A stretch of 64,000 bases of DNA, taken from contig OZ176051.1 in NCBI GenBank assembly GCA_964247055.1, positions 8,184,001 to 8,248,000 of the forward strand. The letters are read 5' to 3'. Below the pieces are notes generated by a model. It did no database searches. It was not told the origin of the DNA and was given only the letters and a program-made list of their open reading frames with translations. Shown one piece after another: positions 1 to 11,769 of this stretch. The first letter of the stretch is position 1; each line of letters begins with the position of its first letter. The position numbers and the translations under genes were made by a program. The DNA comes from Paragordius varius (taxonomy: Eukaryota; Nematomorpha).

Positions 1-1707
1 TTGATTGTTGAAACCTTAAAATAATATATAGTTGATTGGAAGTATTTCACGAAAATCGGTGCAAAAATGAAAAATACATGGTTGACCAAGAATGACTTAA
101 TATTATTGAATGATATAATAATTATGAATTATTATTAAAAAGACTCCAATATTCAAAATAAGATATTTTGATTTTTTTTTATTGAAGCAAAGCTCCGCCA
201 CCGCATGCACTCCGCGTATAGTGTGTTGTCCACCCCTCTGGTGAATTTACGTAGATATATATTCATATAAATTTTATAAAACAAATATGCGAAAAATACT
301 ATATTTGATTACCGAAAATATATTTTGCTATAATTCAAGTTATTAAAAAAAGTGCGACTACATTAATGACTAATATTTCAGTTTTTTGGAAAAAATCTTT
401 GAGATCACCGTCAATATTACATTTTAATTAGATGCTAAGTAGCAATTATTGTTGCGTTATATACACTATGCAGTTAATATATTTTTACTTAGCAAGTGGT
501 TTAATTAATAAATCAAATTAATAATTGATTTTCAATTGTGAGGTCATAAGATTCTCAATATAAATGAAAAAAACTCATTCATGGCATCAAACATGTTGAT
601 TTTAAAATTTTATTAATATAATAAAATGGGCAATAATAGATTACCGATGTGGCTAAATGCAAAAGATATGGAATTTAACCAAATTTTATTAATATTACAG
701 TAATAATACATTACTACAATTACTTGATTAAAGTAAAAAATTTTAATTATTAATTCCTCGGCGCACTTTTGAATCTTATTCCTTTTTAGGCCTTTATCTC
801 ATAAATAAATGGTACCAACCTTTTCTCGTTCTGGAAGAAATATGGCCCTTCTCCAAAGAACAATTTAAAAATGAGAAATTTATAATAATCAATGAGATCC
901 CTGTATCTGCAATTGTTGATATATTAATATTACATTATTACAATTAATTAATTTAAGTACATAGTTCTAATTTTAATTCCCTCCTTGTGTCACTTTTGGA
1001 TACTTAAGCCCCTTATTCATCTTATAGATATATGCGTCCAACCCTTTCGTTTTATGTATAAAAAGTACACAACAAATAGTTATACTGTTGGTTATATGAT
1101 TTTAAATTGTTAATAAGGTATATTATGTTGTGTGGGATTAAATATGGTTTCTCGTTTTCTTATGCAAATTATATATATTAACAATTCGATAAATTCCAAA
1201 CCATAGGTGGTTACTAGATCGTAAATTAATGAACACTTGATATTAAATTGATATCTTTTTTTGCAAAAATAAATAATTTGTCTTTTTTATGAATGTTATA
1301 GTGCTCCTCTAAATTAGGGTCATGCAATTTGTTTTGTTCTGATAATTTAATTTTTTGTATAAAAAATTGGTTTTGCTCATGATGCCGAGATAGGACCATT
1401 AAAATATAATATATAGCACAGAAATATTAAGTCATTTTATCGTCAATAGAGTATTGTGATGATTTTAAGGAAAATAAAGGTGTTTTAATTAGAATTAATT
1501 GTTTTGGCTTTAGGATAAATTTTTAGATAATTAACAACCATTTTACTTACTAATAACAAAATCGATAAATGGGAGAGTAAAATTGGAACACATTACTAAT
1601 TAATTCGAAAATATCAAGATATATTTCACTAACTTGCCCTTTATATATTTACGTGATTTTTATATCCAATTTGGAACCTAAAAATTTTTCCATTCAAACA
1701 AGCACAC
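1..1707. other. AT-rich intergenic stretch
   Basis: I see no conserved coding sequence or RNA gene here. A short GC-richer patch around 188-235 stands out from the AT-rich background and may be the end of an old transposon, but I could not match it to another copy in the window. The right part must contain the promoter of the receptor gene that starts at 1708; no element can be assigned with confidence. Confidence 0.5.
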
Positions 1708-3084
1708 ATGGAACCCATAAACTCTGCAAGTACGACTCTTTTGTACCGGCATCATAATGAAACAAATAACAGTATTTTACCTTTTTGCGATGACGTAAGC
1801 ACTTACACTCCACTGTCACATTTCCTTTTCAATTACCTTATACCGCTGATAATTGTTTTGGGAATTTTTGGAAATCTTTTTGGTCTTTTTATCAATGTAA
1901 GAATTTATGGTGGGGGAACATACAGTTCTGGGTGCATGCGCCGCACATTAAACGCCATATTTGGGCTAAAACAACTGCCTACAACCCTAAGAAACAATCA
2001 TCAAAATATGGGGCATGGCCAAACTTCTCGGCATTCGTTAACTAAACGAGCAGATTACGTTTTAGTTAAAGCAATGTATAGCGTAAACTTGATAAGCACA
2101 CTACTTATGTTAATATGGCCCGTTATAGATCACAATATGGCTGAAACGTTTCAACTTAAGTTTAATTGGAGGTGGAATGTCTACATTGTTCATTACCATG
2201 TGACTATCTTTAAAACTTTTTTAATCTACAGTTTTTTGATAACTTTCTTGTTTTCCCTCGATAATTTTTTGGCTGTTATGAAACCTTACATATACAAACG
2301 AATCAGTAATAATAAGATGGCCCGATATTCACTTCTCGCCTGCCTTTTTTATGCAATCATATGGAGTATTCCAATATCCCAATGGTATTCATTGAATAGC
2401 GTTAAATGTTGGTCAACAAACATAAATTCACACACAAATTCTAACATAGTACTTACAAAATATGAAAGAATTGAGCGTACTTACAACAAACGTCAAGCAA
2501 TTTTATGGACCTTTTATCAAATCGCAAGGGAGTTTGCTGCAAAATTTATCCCTTTTATCGCACTGTTTACCATGCAAATTTTAAACATGAAGCGTAGAGC
2601 CACAGTTGCAAGTAATACTTTAAAATATGTCTTTTCCACGAGCAATAGCGCAAATATAGCTGAAAGTCCCGCCAAAGTCGAATGCAAAAATTTTACCTTT
2701 AGCCCAAGAGTCAAATGTGAAAAGCCAAATGATAAATCTTCATATGTTACGCAGAACACAAAAAACAATTATTTAGAAAAGCGGCGATTAGAAATTCAAA
2801 AAAATCGGATTTTCAGGATACTATTTTTGGTACAATTTGTTTTGTTCATGTTACCAAGCGGTTTATTTCACCTTATATTAGCATTGACAGATAAAAAATA
2901 TGTGTCCCAAAAATTTATTCAAAATGGATGGACCATTTCCTATATGCTGGAGTGTGGATATGTGTGCATTACATTCTACCTCAATATCATATTCAATAAG
3001 GGTTATCGAATGTATGTTATTGGAGTATTGAAACCGATATGGAATAATTTAGCATGCAGATTTAAGGGGCAAGGAAACGTTTAA
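1708..3084 (+). CDS. Seven-transmembrane receptor-like protein, atypical rhodopsin-class GPCR
   Basis: A single 458-residue reading frame encodes a multi-span membrane protein with seven hydrophobic segments at about 39-64, 117-140, 159-183, 206-226, 265-290, 368-394 and 409-432. TM1 has the classical GN pair (G55, N56). The end of TM3 reads LDNFLAVMKP (D185), a diverged DRY region; TM7 has NIIFN where NPxxY is expected. ECL2 has a cysteine (C234), but no TM3 cysteine is visible to pair with it; Cys27 in the N-terminal tail is an alternative partner. The N-terminal tail has NET and NNS glycosylation sites. The first intracellular loop is unusually long, about 50 residues and basic; the third is about 75 residues. 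There is no intron. The length and family features suggest a peptide or orphan receptor. I do not recognise the ligand class, and a non-GPCR seven-helix protein is not excluded. Confidence 0.75.
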   Translation: MEPINSASTTLLYRHHNETNNSILPFCDDVSTYTPLSHFLFNYLIPLIIVLGIFGNLFGLFINVRIYGGGTYSSGCMRRTLNAIFGLKQLPTTLRNNHQNMGHGQTSRHSLTKRADYVLVKAMYSVNLISTLLMLIWPVIDHNMAETFQLKFNWRWNVYIVHYHVTIFKTFLIYSFLITFLFSLDNFLAVMKPYIYKRISNNKMARYSLLACLFYAIIWSIPISQWYSLNSVKCWSTNINSHTNSNIVLTKYERIERTYNKRQAILWTFYQIAREFAAKFIPFIALFTMQILNMKRRATVASNTLKYVFSTSNSANIAESPAKVECKNFTFSPRVKCEKPNDKSSYVTQNTKNNYLEKRRLEIQKNRIFRILFLVQFVLFMLPSGLFHLILALTDKKYVSQKFIQNGWTISYMLECGYVCITFYLNIIFNKGYRMYVIGVLKPIWNNLACRFKGQGNV

Positions 3085-3299
3085 ATGTGTCCCAAGCTAT
3101 ATATATCCACACTTTGAATTTATGATTTAACAAAGGTGCCACAAAAGAATTTTTGGTTTATATCATAATTTTGTCTTCAGACATCAAAAGAATGTATTGA
3201 TATATAATTTATCATGCTCATCATAAGTAAATTATATATAAGGAACACATAATGTAAACCAGGAAGGTAACTGATAAAAATTTTTTTATTTGGCAATTA

Positions 3300-3305
3300 A
3301 ATAAA
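3300..3305 (+). terminator. Candidate polyadenylation signal of the receptor gene
   Basis: An AATAAA hexamer lies about 216 bases after the receptor stop codon, a plausible 3'-end position. AT-rich background makes chance hexamers common, so this is only suggestive. Confidence 0.4.
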
Positions 3306-3491
3306 TATATGTAATATAAGTACACGTTGGTGTATTTGCATTATATATATATATATATACATATATATATTAGTTAAAAGGCGCTTGAGTTATGTGTAAA
3401 AAGGAAAAATAGGTAAATGATTCATTTCTACCCAAAAATATATAATCATAGGATACTACGTCACGAAGCTGCCTGTTACAGTATGAGTAAG

Positions 3492-3654
3492 TATATTGCT
3501 AGAAAGTTATTAATTATTGCCAAATAGCATATGCAGCAAGGAGAATTATTATTGGCTAATAATAGTAAAAAGTCAAATTAACTATAAGCCAATAATACCG
3601 TCTTTTTTTGTATATGCTATTTGGCAATGATTAATAACTTTCTAGCAATGTATA
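3492..3654. mobile_element. Hairpin MITE of about 163 bp
   Basis: The two ends are near-perfect inverted repeats. The left arm runs from TATATTGCTAGAAAG to GCCAAATAGCATAT, the right arm is its reverse complement with a few changes, and the centre holds a second inverted repeat (TTATTGGCTAATAAT against a matching segment). The whole unit can fold into one long hairpin, as small non-autonomous DNA transposons do. The superfamily is unknown. Confidence 0.75.
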
Positions 3655-4597
3655 TTTATTTATAGTAACTAAAAATGATTCCCATAGCACTTTTCAAATG
3701 GTAATTCTATTGATCAGTTAAATCATTAAAACATTATGTAATATGATCGATAATAATAATCATTGATATATGATTAATAGAAAAGAAGATAAAATGTTTT
3801 TTGATATCTTACATACATTGGAAATATTATAGAGAGCAATTTAGGGCACAACATATTTAAGTTTTGGATAGTGAGAATAGCTTTCAGAATCTGTTTGGAG
3901 CGATTAATATAAGGTAAATAAAAAGAGGAAGTTTTTTTGTGTTTTTAGAATATACGCAATCATGCGGTATGTTAAATAATTTAGTTTTAATCTTTTTTAA
4001 AAGTTTAGACTTTAAAGAAATATTTGAAAAAGATTTTTTGTTAACTAACGAATAATTTGATCACTCATAAAAATTATTATTAAAAAAGCAATAAAGGAAA
4101 ACACCTTTATAATACGTTTCGGTATTACTTAACACTTCATTTTTGGGTGGTTGTATACCTCAGCGCGATTTTAATTTAAATATATTAAATAGATTTAATA
4201 TTGGGCAAAATTAAAAATAGCATTTTATCACGTTTTAAGCGCATTATACCAAACAATTTATAAAAATTGTTAAACTTGGATAAAAAATTTCATCCTAGTT
4301 GTATTGTTGCCAAAATAAAATTTTATATTCTATGTTAAAATGGTAAAAATAGTCATATATAAACATTTTATGGAAATTATTTGATTTTGCTCCAGATGAC
4401 ATTACACCAAATATTTTGATAGATATCGATTTTAAAATCAGCTTGTTTCAATTGGTTTGCACTGTACCTAATTTAAGATTATAACTACCAAACTATAATA
4501 ACTAAAATATTTTGGCAAAAACACCAAATATTAATTTCACAAAATTAGAGTTAAAAAATTATCATAACTTCTTTATATAAATTAAAAGGTAAGTTAT
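3655..4597. other. Intergenic, no gene seen
   Basis: No coding signal. At about 4128-4190 a TTAACACTT start followed by a GGGTGG and TATACCTC pattern resembles the left end of the TTAA-flanked MITE family found later in the window, so an old degenerate copy may start here. Confidence 0.35.
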
Positions 4598-5841
4598 ACC
4601 ATTTCCCAATCAAAAAAACATTTTCCCAGTCAATCGAATCGATTGTCCCTTTAATCTAAAACGTCCCAGTAAATTAAAAAATTTTCCCAGTCAATAAAAA
4701 CGGTTTTATTTTTGATGATAAATATCAAATATAAAAATAAATTTTCCATTATCAGCGTAATATTAGGATATAGTTTTTATAAAATTATAAAAACACAATT
4801 ATTGAATGACTTTTCCTATATAATCCAATACTCCAATCATTCATGACTCATTCTTTAAAAGCTATATTTTATGTTACAATATTTAATAGTTTTTTATTTT
4901 AATGATGGTTCGCATTAATAATAATCGGGACTAACCTTTAAATCCATAGTTGAAATAATAAAATTTAAAAAAATATACCATTTTCATCTCAAATTGGTCA
5001 TTACTTAAATTGGTTTTTAAACAGGTCAAGTTTGTCGATAATACTGTCGGAAAAAAACAACTAAACAAAAAATATTTTTTAGATAAAAGTGTTTTTTACT
5101 CAAAAATATATAAAAAGGGATTTTTGACTAAAACAAGGGTGTCCAACACAAATGTCTTTGCGTCCGCATTTAAAACAATGGGCATTCATATATTTGTTCG
5201 ATTTTAGACATAAGAGTGTAAAATTCAAATACTATTTAACAATTATTTCCAGTTCGCTGCCAATTCAATAGACTCATTCAAAAAAATTGCGTAGGGCAAA
5301 TTTTGCAAATTATGGATATCCGAATTTTTCGCCGGCCGCACAAAAAATCTCAGAGGGCCGCGTTTTGGCCACCCCGGGATCGAAAGATAAATATAATATA
5401 TAAATTGGGGTAAAATTGCAGTTTTTCGAAATCCAATTTGAACTGTTAAATAATCGATTTGCGATATTTTTATTTTTATTATTTCATCCGTAATTATAGA
5501 TTCTATGATAGCCCCGAATATTAATGCGAACCATCGATAAAATAATTTATATTTTCTTAAAAATATCTTAAATTCCATAACATACTAATCCAGTAATAAA
5601 ATATAGCTTTTAAAGAAAAAGTCATAAATGATTGGGTATTGGAATATATGGGAAAAAATATTTTATAATAGTTGTGTTTTTATAAAAAATAATATCCTAA
5701 TATTACCCTCATAATGATTAAAAGTTATTTTTATATATTTTGATATTTAGCATCAAAAATACAACCTTTTCATTGACAGAGAAAACGTTTCAATTGTCTG
5801 GGAAATCATTTCCATTGACTGGGAAGTTTTTTTGACTGAAA
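4598..5841. mobile_element. Large palindromic element with CCCAGTCAA subterminal repeats
   Basis: Left (about 4598-4930) and right (about 5510-5841) arms are inverted copies of each other. Both ends carry several spaced copies of TTTCCCAGTCAAT (three on the left, three on the right), which look like transposase-binding repeats. The centre of about 580 bp is not palindromic and includes a hAT-like MITE (5135-5378). Small open frames in the centre are not recognisable proteins. The right end abuts the Helitron starting at 5842. This is most likely a non-autonomous DNA transposon of unknown superfamily. Confidence 0.7.
5135..5378. mobile_element. hAT-like MITE, GGGTGTCCAA family, nested in the palindrome
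   Basis: The ends read GGGTGTCCAACAC and, on the other strand, CGGGGTGGCCAAAAC, with GC-rich GGCCGC tracts just inside. This layout (terminal GGGTGTCCAA and internal GGCCCGC) matches small hAT-type elements, and two more diverged copies lie at 32697-32945 and 60036-60350. It sits inside the larger CCCAGTCAA palindrome, so it inserted later. No target duplication is clear. Confidence 0.5.
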
Positions 5842-7887
5842 TCTATATATTTATAAAAATGGAAAGTGGTGGCTTTGTGATCTGTTTCCGGAAAACCGGT
5901 GGACCCATTCGAATCCAAATATTGAAAAAATATAATCATTAATAAATGCCCCGACAATATTAGGCCCCCAGTTCGGGCTCACCCTGTGTAAAAAACGGGT
6001 TTTTTTGAAAACAGAAGTCCACAAAAATCGTGTCTTTGAGACAATTTTCCGGAAAACGTGTTGAACCATTCAATTTCAAATATGAATTTTGTTCACTTAT
6101 TTTCTTGCGCCGAACATAGTCGGCTAGCTTTTTTAATTTAGGCCCTCTTTTTACCCGCTTCCCCAGTAAAATGCCATTTTTTTCAAAAAAAACCAAGTCC
6201 ATAAAAATAGTTTTTTGAATCTATTTTTCGCCCAAGGTCTGAGACCGTAAAAATATAATAATGATTTTAGGTATCCCCTGTTAAAAGTCAAAAATTTTAG
6301 TCGTGCGTTTTTTATATTGGTTGCTGGGTAAGGAGATACCAGCTAAAAACTGCCCCGTCATATTGAAATAGCGTGCCTTTGGGGCTAAATTTTTCAGAAA
6401 ACCTATCAGAGCATATGAGTTCTATAGGTGCTTAAAATAATACCCGTAACAAGGCAAAAATTAGGTGGTACGGTTTTTTAAAATTAGCCGTTTATTAGGT
6501 TCTTCATGCTTTGAAAAATGCGCCACCATGAATGATTTTTTAGGTTTGATCGAATTTTTCCAAAAACAAATGAGAGCATATGGGATCAATCATTATTCCA
6601 GGTATTCTCCGTAAAAAGGCAAAAATTTTAATCAAGCGCTTTTTTGTATCAGCCTCTGGGTAGGGAGCTAACCGCCTAAAACTGCGTCCCATATCGAAAT
6701 TCCGTTGTTTAGGAGTTTATTTTTCAGATAACTTATCAGGCAAGTTTAATAAGGGCCTGAAATATAACTCGTAAAAAGGCAAAAATTTAAGTAGAGCGGG
6801 ATTTAATAAATTACCCCTTAATTAGGCCCTTGCCCTGAAAAATGCGCCACCATAGAATGACTTTTTGGTTTTGAGTTTTCGAAAATCCTACGAGAGCATA
6901 TGGAATCAATCATGATTCCAGGTATTACCCGAATTAAGGCAAAAATAATCGAGTGTTTTTTTGCTTCGCCCCTGGTTAGGGGGCTATCCGCGTAATGCGT
7001 CACCATCAAATTTCAGAAAACCTATGAGTCTAATAGGAACATATGAAAAATATGATAATTCCAGATATTCCTCCTATAAAGGCAAAAATTTTGATCAACG
7101 CTTTTTTTATACCTGCCCCTGAATAAATGTCCGTCAAAAGCTGCCCCATTATATGGAAATTGCGTTGTTTTGAAGCTAATTTACGGAAAGTTTATGAAGC
7201 CATATGAGCTCATCAATTGAAATATTACCCGTCATTAGGTAAAAAAGGTCAGGCGTTTTTATTAGCCGTTAATTTGGGGCCTTTGTGCCCTAAAAATAGG
7301 CCAACACATAACGATTATAGTGTTGAGATCGAATAAGCCATGAGACGATGGTATCAATGATGATTCGAAATATTTGACCAATAAAGGCAAAGAATTTAAC
7401 TCAGCGCTTTTTCCATATAGGATGGCTAGATGTCTACCTGTTTAAAACTGAGACGCCATACAAAAATGGCCTGGTTTTGGAGCTAATTTTCAAAAAATAA
7501 GAAGCCATACGAGTTCAGTTATACACATTTCTGAGGAATATGTATAATATCATTCTTTCATTTAAAAGGGACCACAAATGATTTACTATTTATATCCCTT
7601 GATCCCAGCTTTGTGAACACAATGTCATATAAAACTTTTAACCATGATTTTGTAAAACGAAAATCTAAAATAAATCCAATGATAATCGAATTTTAACCTT
7701 AATAAGGGACAGTTTGAATATGGTCAATTTTGAGTAAACAATATTTGAGCCTATGCAAAAACCCGTAAGATTAATTAAAGACATTCTTTTAATTATTTTT
7801 TCATCTCCATTACCTCTATTTATTGCAAATTAATAAGAATAATTATCAGTGAGACTACGTCACAGCGAAGCGTGACACGCCAGCTAG
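5842..7887 (+). mobile_element. Non-autonomous Helitron, complete ends
   Basis: The left end is A|TCTATATATTTATAAAAATG. The right end has a hairpin (GTCAC, loop AGCGAAGC, GTGAC) about 10 bases before the terminal CTAG, followed by T. A 5' TC, a 3' hairpin plus CTRR, and insertion between A and T are the hallmarks of Helitrons. At 2046 bp it has no Rep/helicase frame, so it depends on another copy. The left 600 bp is shared with 63462-64000, which proves it is repeated. The inside is a degenerate tandem array (6440-7400). Confidence 0.8.
6440..7400 (+). repeat. Degenerate ~160-bp tandem repeat inside the Helitron
   Basis: A GGCAAAAATT core followed by a GCG-T-rich segment recurs near 6456, 6617, 6777, 6936, 7080, 7220 and 7382, a spacing of about 140-162 bp. 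Every second unit is more alike (for example the paired GCGCCACCAT and GAGCATATGG segments at 6540 and 6850), giving a ~320-bp higher-order period. Short open frames across it are accidental. Confidence 0.7.
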
Positions 7888-8394
7888 TATTATATAAAAG
7901 ATGTAAATATAACAATACATTTTCTGCATATTCAACTAAAACTTAAGAATTCAATTCAATTTTTTTTTACAAAAGAACCATATTTTGAAAATTTTCTAAA
8001 TTATATGTTTATTGAATAAATTAATGGTAGCGGCATATTTAAAATTTTTTTATTATAAAAAAGGCAAGATATATCTGGGAATTATTTTCTATCATACTGT
8101 GCGATCAAAGAAAAACGAAATCGTCTCTGATAAATGATGGTTAAAATTTTATTCTCCGACCTTAGTTTTTTTAAAGTAACATCAATTAAAACTCTTTTGG
8201 AAAATCATAATAATTTTGAAGATAGCATCTATCGTAAATATCCCTTTTAAAATCGTTCCCATATCAAAACAAAAAAATTATCATTGAGATAAAAAATACG
8301 ATTTTCCCCACTCTTTTATACAATAATTTTAAGTGAAGGGTTAGTTGTTAGTTTATTTTCATTTTTTGCCAAAGATTTCCGACGCCCTTCCCCA
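7888..8394. other. Intergenic, no gene seen
   Basis: AT-rich sequence with long T and A runs. I recognise no gene, RNA or repeat family here. Confidence 0.4.
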
Positions 8395-8545
8395 ACACTC
8401 CTTTTACTTTTTTGATGAATATGATATGGTTAATACCATAGAGCTCTTGTTTTTCCATTCTACTAAATATTTTTACCCATTAAACGAAAAAAAGTATTTT
8501 TTTGATAAATTAAAGGATACATGACTGTAAGACAAGTTTTATTCC
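8395..8545. mobile_element. Half copy of the GAGCTCTTG palindromic MITE
   Basis: The segment runs from ACTTTTTTGATGAATATG through GAGCTCTTGTTTTTCC to AAAGGATACATGACTGTAA. The same order occurs in the hairpin copies at 31775-32010 and 54611-54845, so this is one arm of that family. The other arm is missing. Confidence 0.65.
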
Positions 8546-8631
8546 AATATGATGCAATTTTCCTAATACCCCCAACTTCTCTACAATTACTAAATTATTT
8601 TGAGACCCTTTTTTTCGGATTAAACTAATAT

Positions 8632-8772
8632 TTTGAAATTTATTAAAAATTTAGCTGAAATGCATATTAAAAATATAAATTTTAATTTGTATTTTTTCGA
8701 TAGAGTATAAAAGTCCAAAATTAAATTTTTTTTATAAGATACGCATTTCAGCTTAATTTTTAATAAATTTCA
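8632..8772. repeat. Inverted repeat of about 140 bp
   Basis: The left arm TTTAGCTGAAATGCAT and its AT-rich surround are mirrored by ATGCGTATCTT...GCATTTCAGC on the right, with TTTATTAAAAATT and AATTTTTAATAAA outside. It may be a small MITE or hairpin; no second copy was seen. Confidence 0.55.
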
Positions 8773-9222
8773 TAATATATAATGCGTAATTCTCTCAATT
8801 TTGCTATGAAACTAATATTTATCGCCGCAAAATAAAGAATACTGCGGCCTTTTTGCCTTGCGCATAAGGAATTTTTGAATTCTAATAAATTTATAAAATA
8901 ATATATTAGCCCGATTTTATTTGGGTCATTATAGGCTTCTTTACAAAATTATGTAGCATTTAATAGTCGAAACAGAAATTTATATTAATCGAAGAGCAAC
9001 CATTCATAAAAATTAATATTGGAATTATTTAAATTAAGCAATAATTGAATTTATTTAAAGCATGAATTTTCGATTACCACAAATTTGTCAAATCCAAAAA
9101 TATAATTAAAATATTAGCTAAAAATATAAAATCGGATTTAAATAACGGTCCCCGAAAATCGTGTAAAAGAATTATTTTACAAATACTCTAGGTCTAGATG
9201 CACAAAAAATATGTTAAAATAT

Positions 9223-9530
9223 ATACCATTTACAATTCAAATTCACCCTTGAATAATTCAAATTCACCCTTAAACAAATCATATTCACCTTTGAACAATT
9301 CGAATTCCCCCTCATATAAATTGTGTTTTTTTTTAAAAAAATAGCTATATTTTAATATATTTTTAAAAAATAAAATTATGTTTAAAATTAAAATAATACT
9401 GAAAAAATAAATAAACTATGCTATAAAGATATTCATATTAAGAGAATGAGTTATATTATTTCGAAAACATAATTGTTTTTTAGGGTAAATTTTAATTTTT
9501 AAAGGGTGAATTTGAACCGTAAATGGTATA
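9223..9530. mobile_element. TACCATTTACA MITE, copy 1
   Basis: It begins TACCATTTACAATTCAAATT and ends with the inverse ACCGTAAATGGTA, flanked by TA. The subterminal part is made of repeated AATTCAAATTCACCCTT units. TA flanks and short inverted ends suggest a Tc1/mariner-type MITE. Other copies are at 34883-35150, 38407-38760, 41328-41556 and 56775-57546. Confidence 0.75.
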
Positions 9531-9536
9531 TATATT

Positions 9537-10690
9537 CTAATACGAAAATGTATCAGGATTATCATGGTTCTTTTGGTTTTGGCTCTGAGAAAGTTATTTA
9601 CACTTTTGTGGTAAATGCTCCACATCAGAAAATGGCAAAGTTTGAGCATATTTATTGAAATAATTTTTTTTGATGAAAGATAAATGCTTCATTCCAAAAA
9701 TCAGTAAAATATATCATAAACTACCCATAAAAAGCAAAAAATTTTTTTTATGATATTTTAACTTTTAGATGTGGGCTCCCAAAGGCCCAAATTTTTTTGA
9801 TCTTATAAAATTGACTAGCTTTTTCAAAATGAAGGCAAAAAGCGAGAATTCAAAAAAATGGTTAAGCATATACTAAATTTTGACAACAAAAAAAATTTTT
9901 TAAAAATGCATACTTTACAAAAAATTAATTTTTAGCGAAATTTAATAGAAGCATACTTCATACTATTTTTATGCATGATGGTAACGGTATAAAAACGCCT
10001 TAAAATATTCTAAAACACTTTTTCTGATAATTCCATGTTGCTGAACATTTCTATCACTTAGAATTTTGATTAAAATATTCGTTCGTTCGCGTTCAAATTT
10101 ATGTCAAATCTAAATTGTTTGTTTTTTTTAATAAAAATTCACTTTTATAACCGACCCTTTAATAAAACTCTGAAGCGATATAAATATAAGCATCATTATA
10201 TAGAAAAGCTGTTTTTATAATGTCTAAAACGGTTTTTTTACCATTTTCATCATAGCTAAAAATAGTATGAATTACGCTTTTACAAAATTCTACTAAAAAT
10301 TAAATTTTTGTGAAATGAATGCATTTTTTGATATTATTTTTTTAATGGCAAAATTTAGTATATATTAAGAAATTTATCGCGCAATCCCAGCATTTTTGCG
10401 TTTAAGAAATTAACCCATTTTATAAGACCAAAAAAATTTTGGACTTTGGGAGCCCACATCTAAAATTTAAAATATTATAAAAATATTGTTTTCTTAGTTT
10501 ATAATATATTTTAGTGATATTTTTTGGAATGAAACATTTAGCTTTTACCAATTTATTACACAAAATGTGCTCAAATGTTGCCATTTTTTCATATGGAGCA
10601 CTTTCCACAAAAGTTAAAAAAAACTTTTTTATATCGCTCGTATGGGTCAAAACAAGAACCATGATAATCTTTATACGTTTTCCTACAGAA
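9537..10690. mobile_element. 1.15-kb palindromic element (family 3), copy 1
   Basis: Left and right halves are imperfect inverted copies. Matching landmarks are ATCATGGTTCTTTTG / AAGAACCATGATAAT, CACTTTTGTGG / CCACAAAAGT and ATGTGGGCTCCCAAAG / CTTTGGGAGCCCACAT. There is no protein. A second copy lies at about 19530-20700. It follows directly after the MITE ending at 9530. Confidence 0.7.
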
Positions 10691-10703
10691 TATATATATC
10701 ATT

Positions 10704-10966
10704 CAGAGACGTAGCTTGCATTTCTAGCGCCCGGTCAGTGCATGAATCCGTAAAGGACACCCCTCCACGCAAACCTTTGCATTTTAAAAAGATAATCAAA
10801 TTTAAACCGTAGTCATGAGTAATCATAAATGGGTAATTTATTTATGATTTATTTAAAATAAAAATTAAAACCTATATTATTAAAATAATATTGAAAATTT
10901 TTATAATCCACCCCTTCAACTATGGCCCCCGATGCATCAGCATCCTCCCCCCTAAATACGCCTCTG
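10704..10966. mobile_element. hAT-like MITE, CAGAGRCGTA ends
   Basis: The ends are CAGAGACGTAGC and, on the other strand, CAGAGGCGTATT. The inside is relatively C-rich for this window, as seen in short hAT derivatives whose ends read CAGNGGCGTAGC. The length is 263 bp. No clean 8-bp target duplication remains. Confidence 0.55.
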
Positions 10967-11769
10967 AATTTATCAGGTTATTTTTTATATATCCCCCCTT
11001 CCTGATTTTTGACGTAGTTAACATGGGTGTCATTTTTGTAGAATCTTACACCACTAGCCTAAGAAAGTTAGCCATAAACTTAAAATTTCTCATAATTTAA
11101 TGGATTAAATTGACGAAAGCTCACATAGAGGTATAAATGGAATTACCTTATCATTTGTTTAGCTTGGAGTATTATTATTATTTTACATAAATATATTATT
11201 TAACAAATATTATATTTGGTATATAACAAATTAATATATGTTAAAAACACAGGCTACAAGTAAAAGGTAAATTATATTTCGAATAAAATTTGATAGCAAA
11301 ATTTATGCATAAAACAAATTTATAAATCAAGTTCTTTTATGTATCAGTGAAAATTAAAGTAAAATATTTTATTAGAATTAAATTTAAGAACTGTGCTACA
11401 ATACTTATCCAAGAATACAATCTGTATATTTCAAGAGAATATTAATATGCAAATTATAGGAAATAAGGCCAACGGTAAGTCCTACGTCCAAAACAAAATG
11501 TTAATAGGTTTGTGTAAAAGTATAGGATAAGTGATAAAAGATAGATAAAAGTTAGAGAGTAAATGATAACAATAGATAATTATAATAATTGGTATAAATA
11601 ATAATTTTAATATAAGATTAATTAGGAATTTTTCGATTTTGAAATTGCGTCAGATGGGTCGAACGCGCGCGCGTGCTAACATCTATCAATTTGTTATAAT
11701 TAGTTCGACCCTTCAATTTTATCATTTTATTTGTTTGTTTAAAGCTGTCAAATGAATATTAATGTGAAA
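10967..11769. other. Intergenic; CG-repeat hairpin at 11656-11711
   Basis: No gene is seen. At 11656-11711 the 9-base arms GGGTCGAAC and GTTCGACCC enclose an alternating CGCGCGCGCG run, very unusual in such AT-rich DNA. This could belong to the 5' end of the LINE that follows. Confidence 0.4.

Noticed and set aside
5960-6202. Overlapping open frames on the minus strand at 5851-7009
   Set aside because: They fall in the Helitron and its tandem repeat, resemble no protein and are not kept in the second copy.
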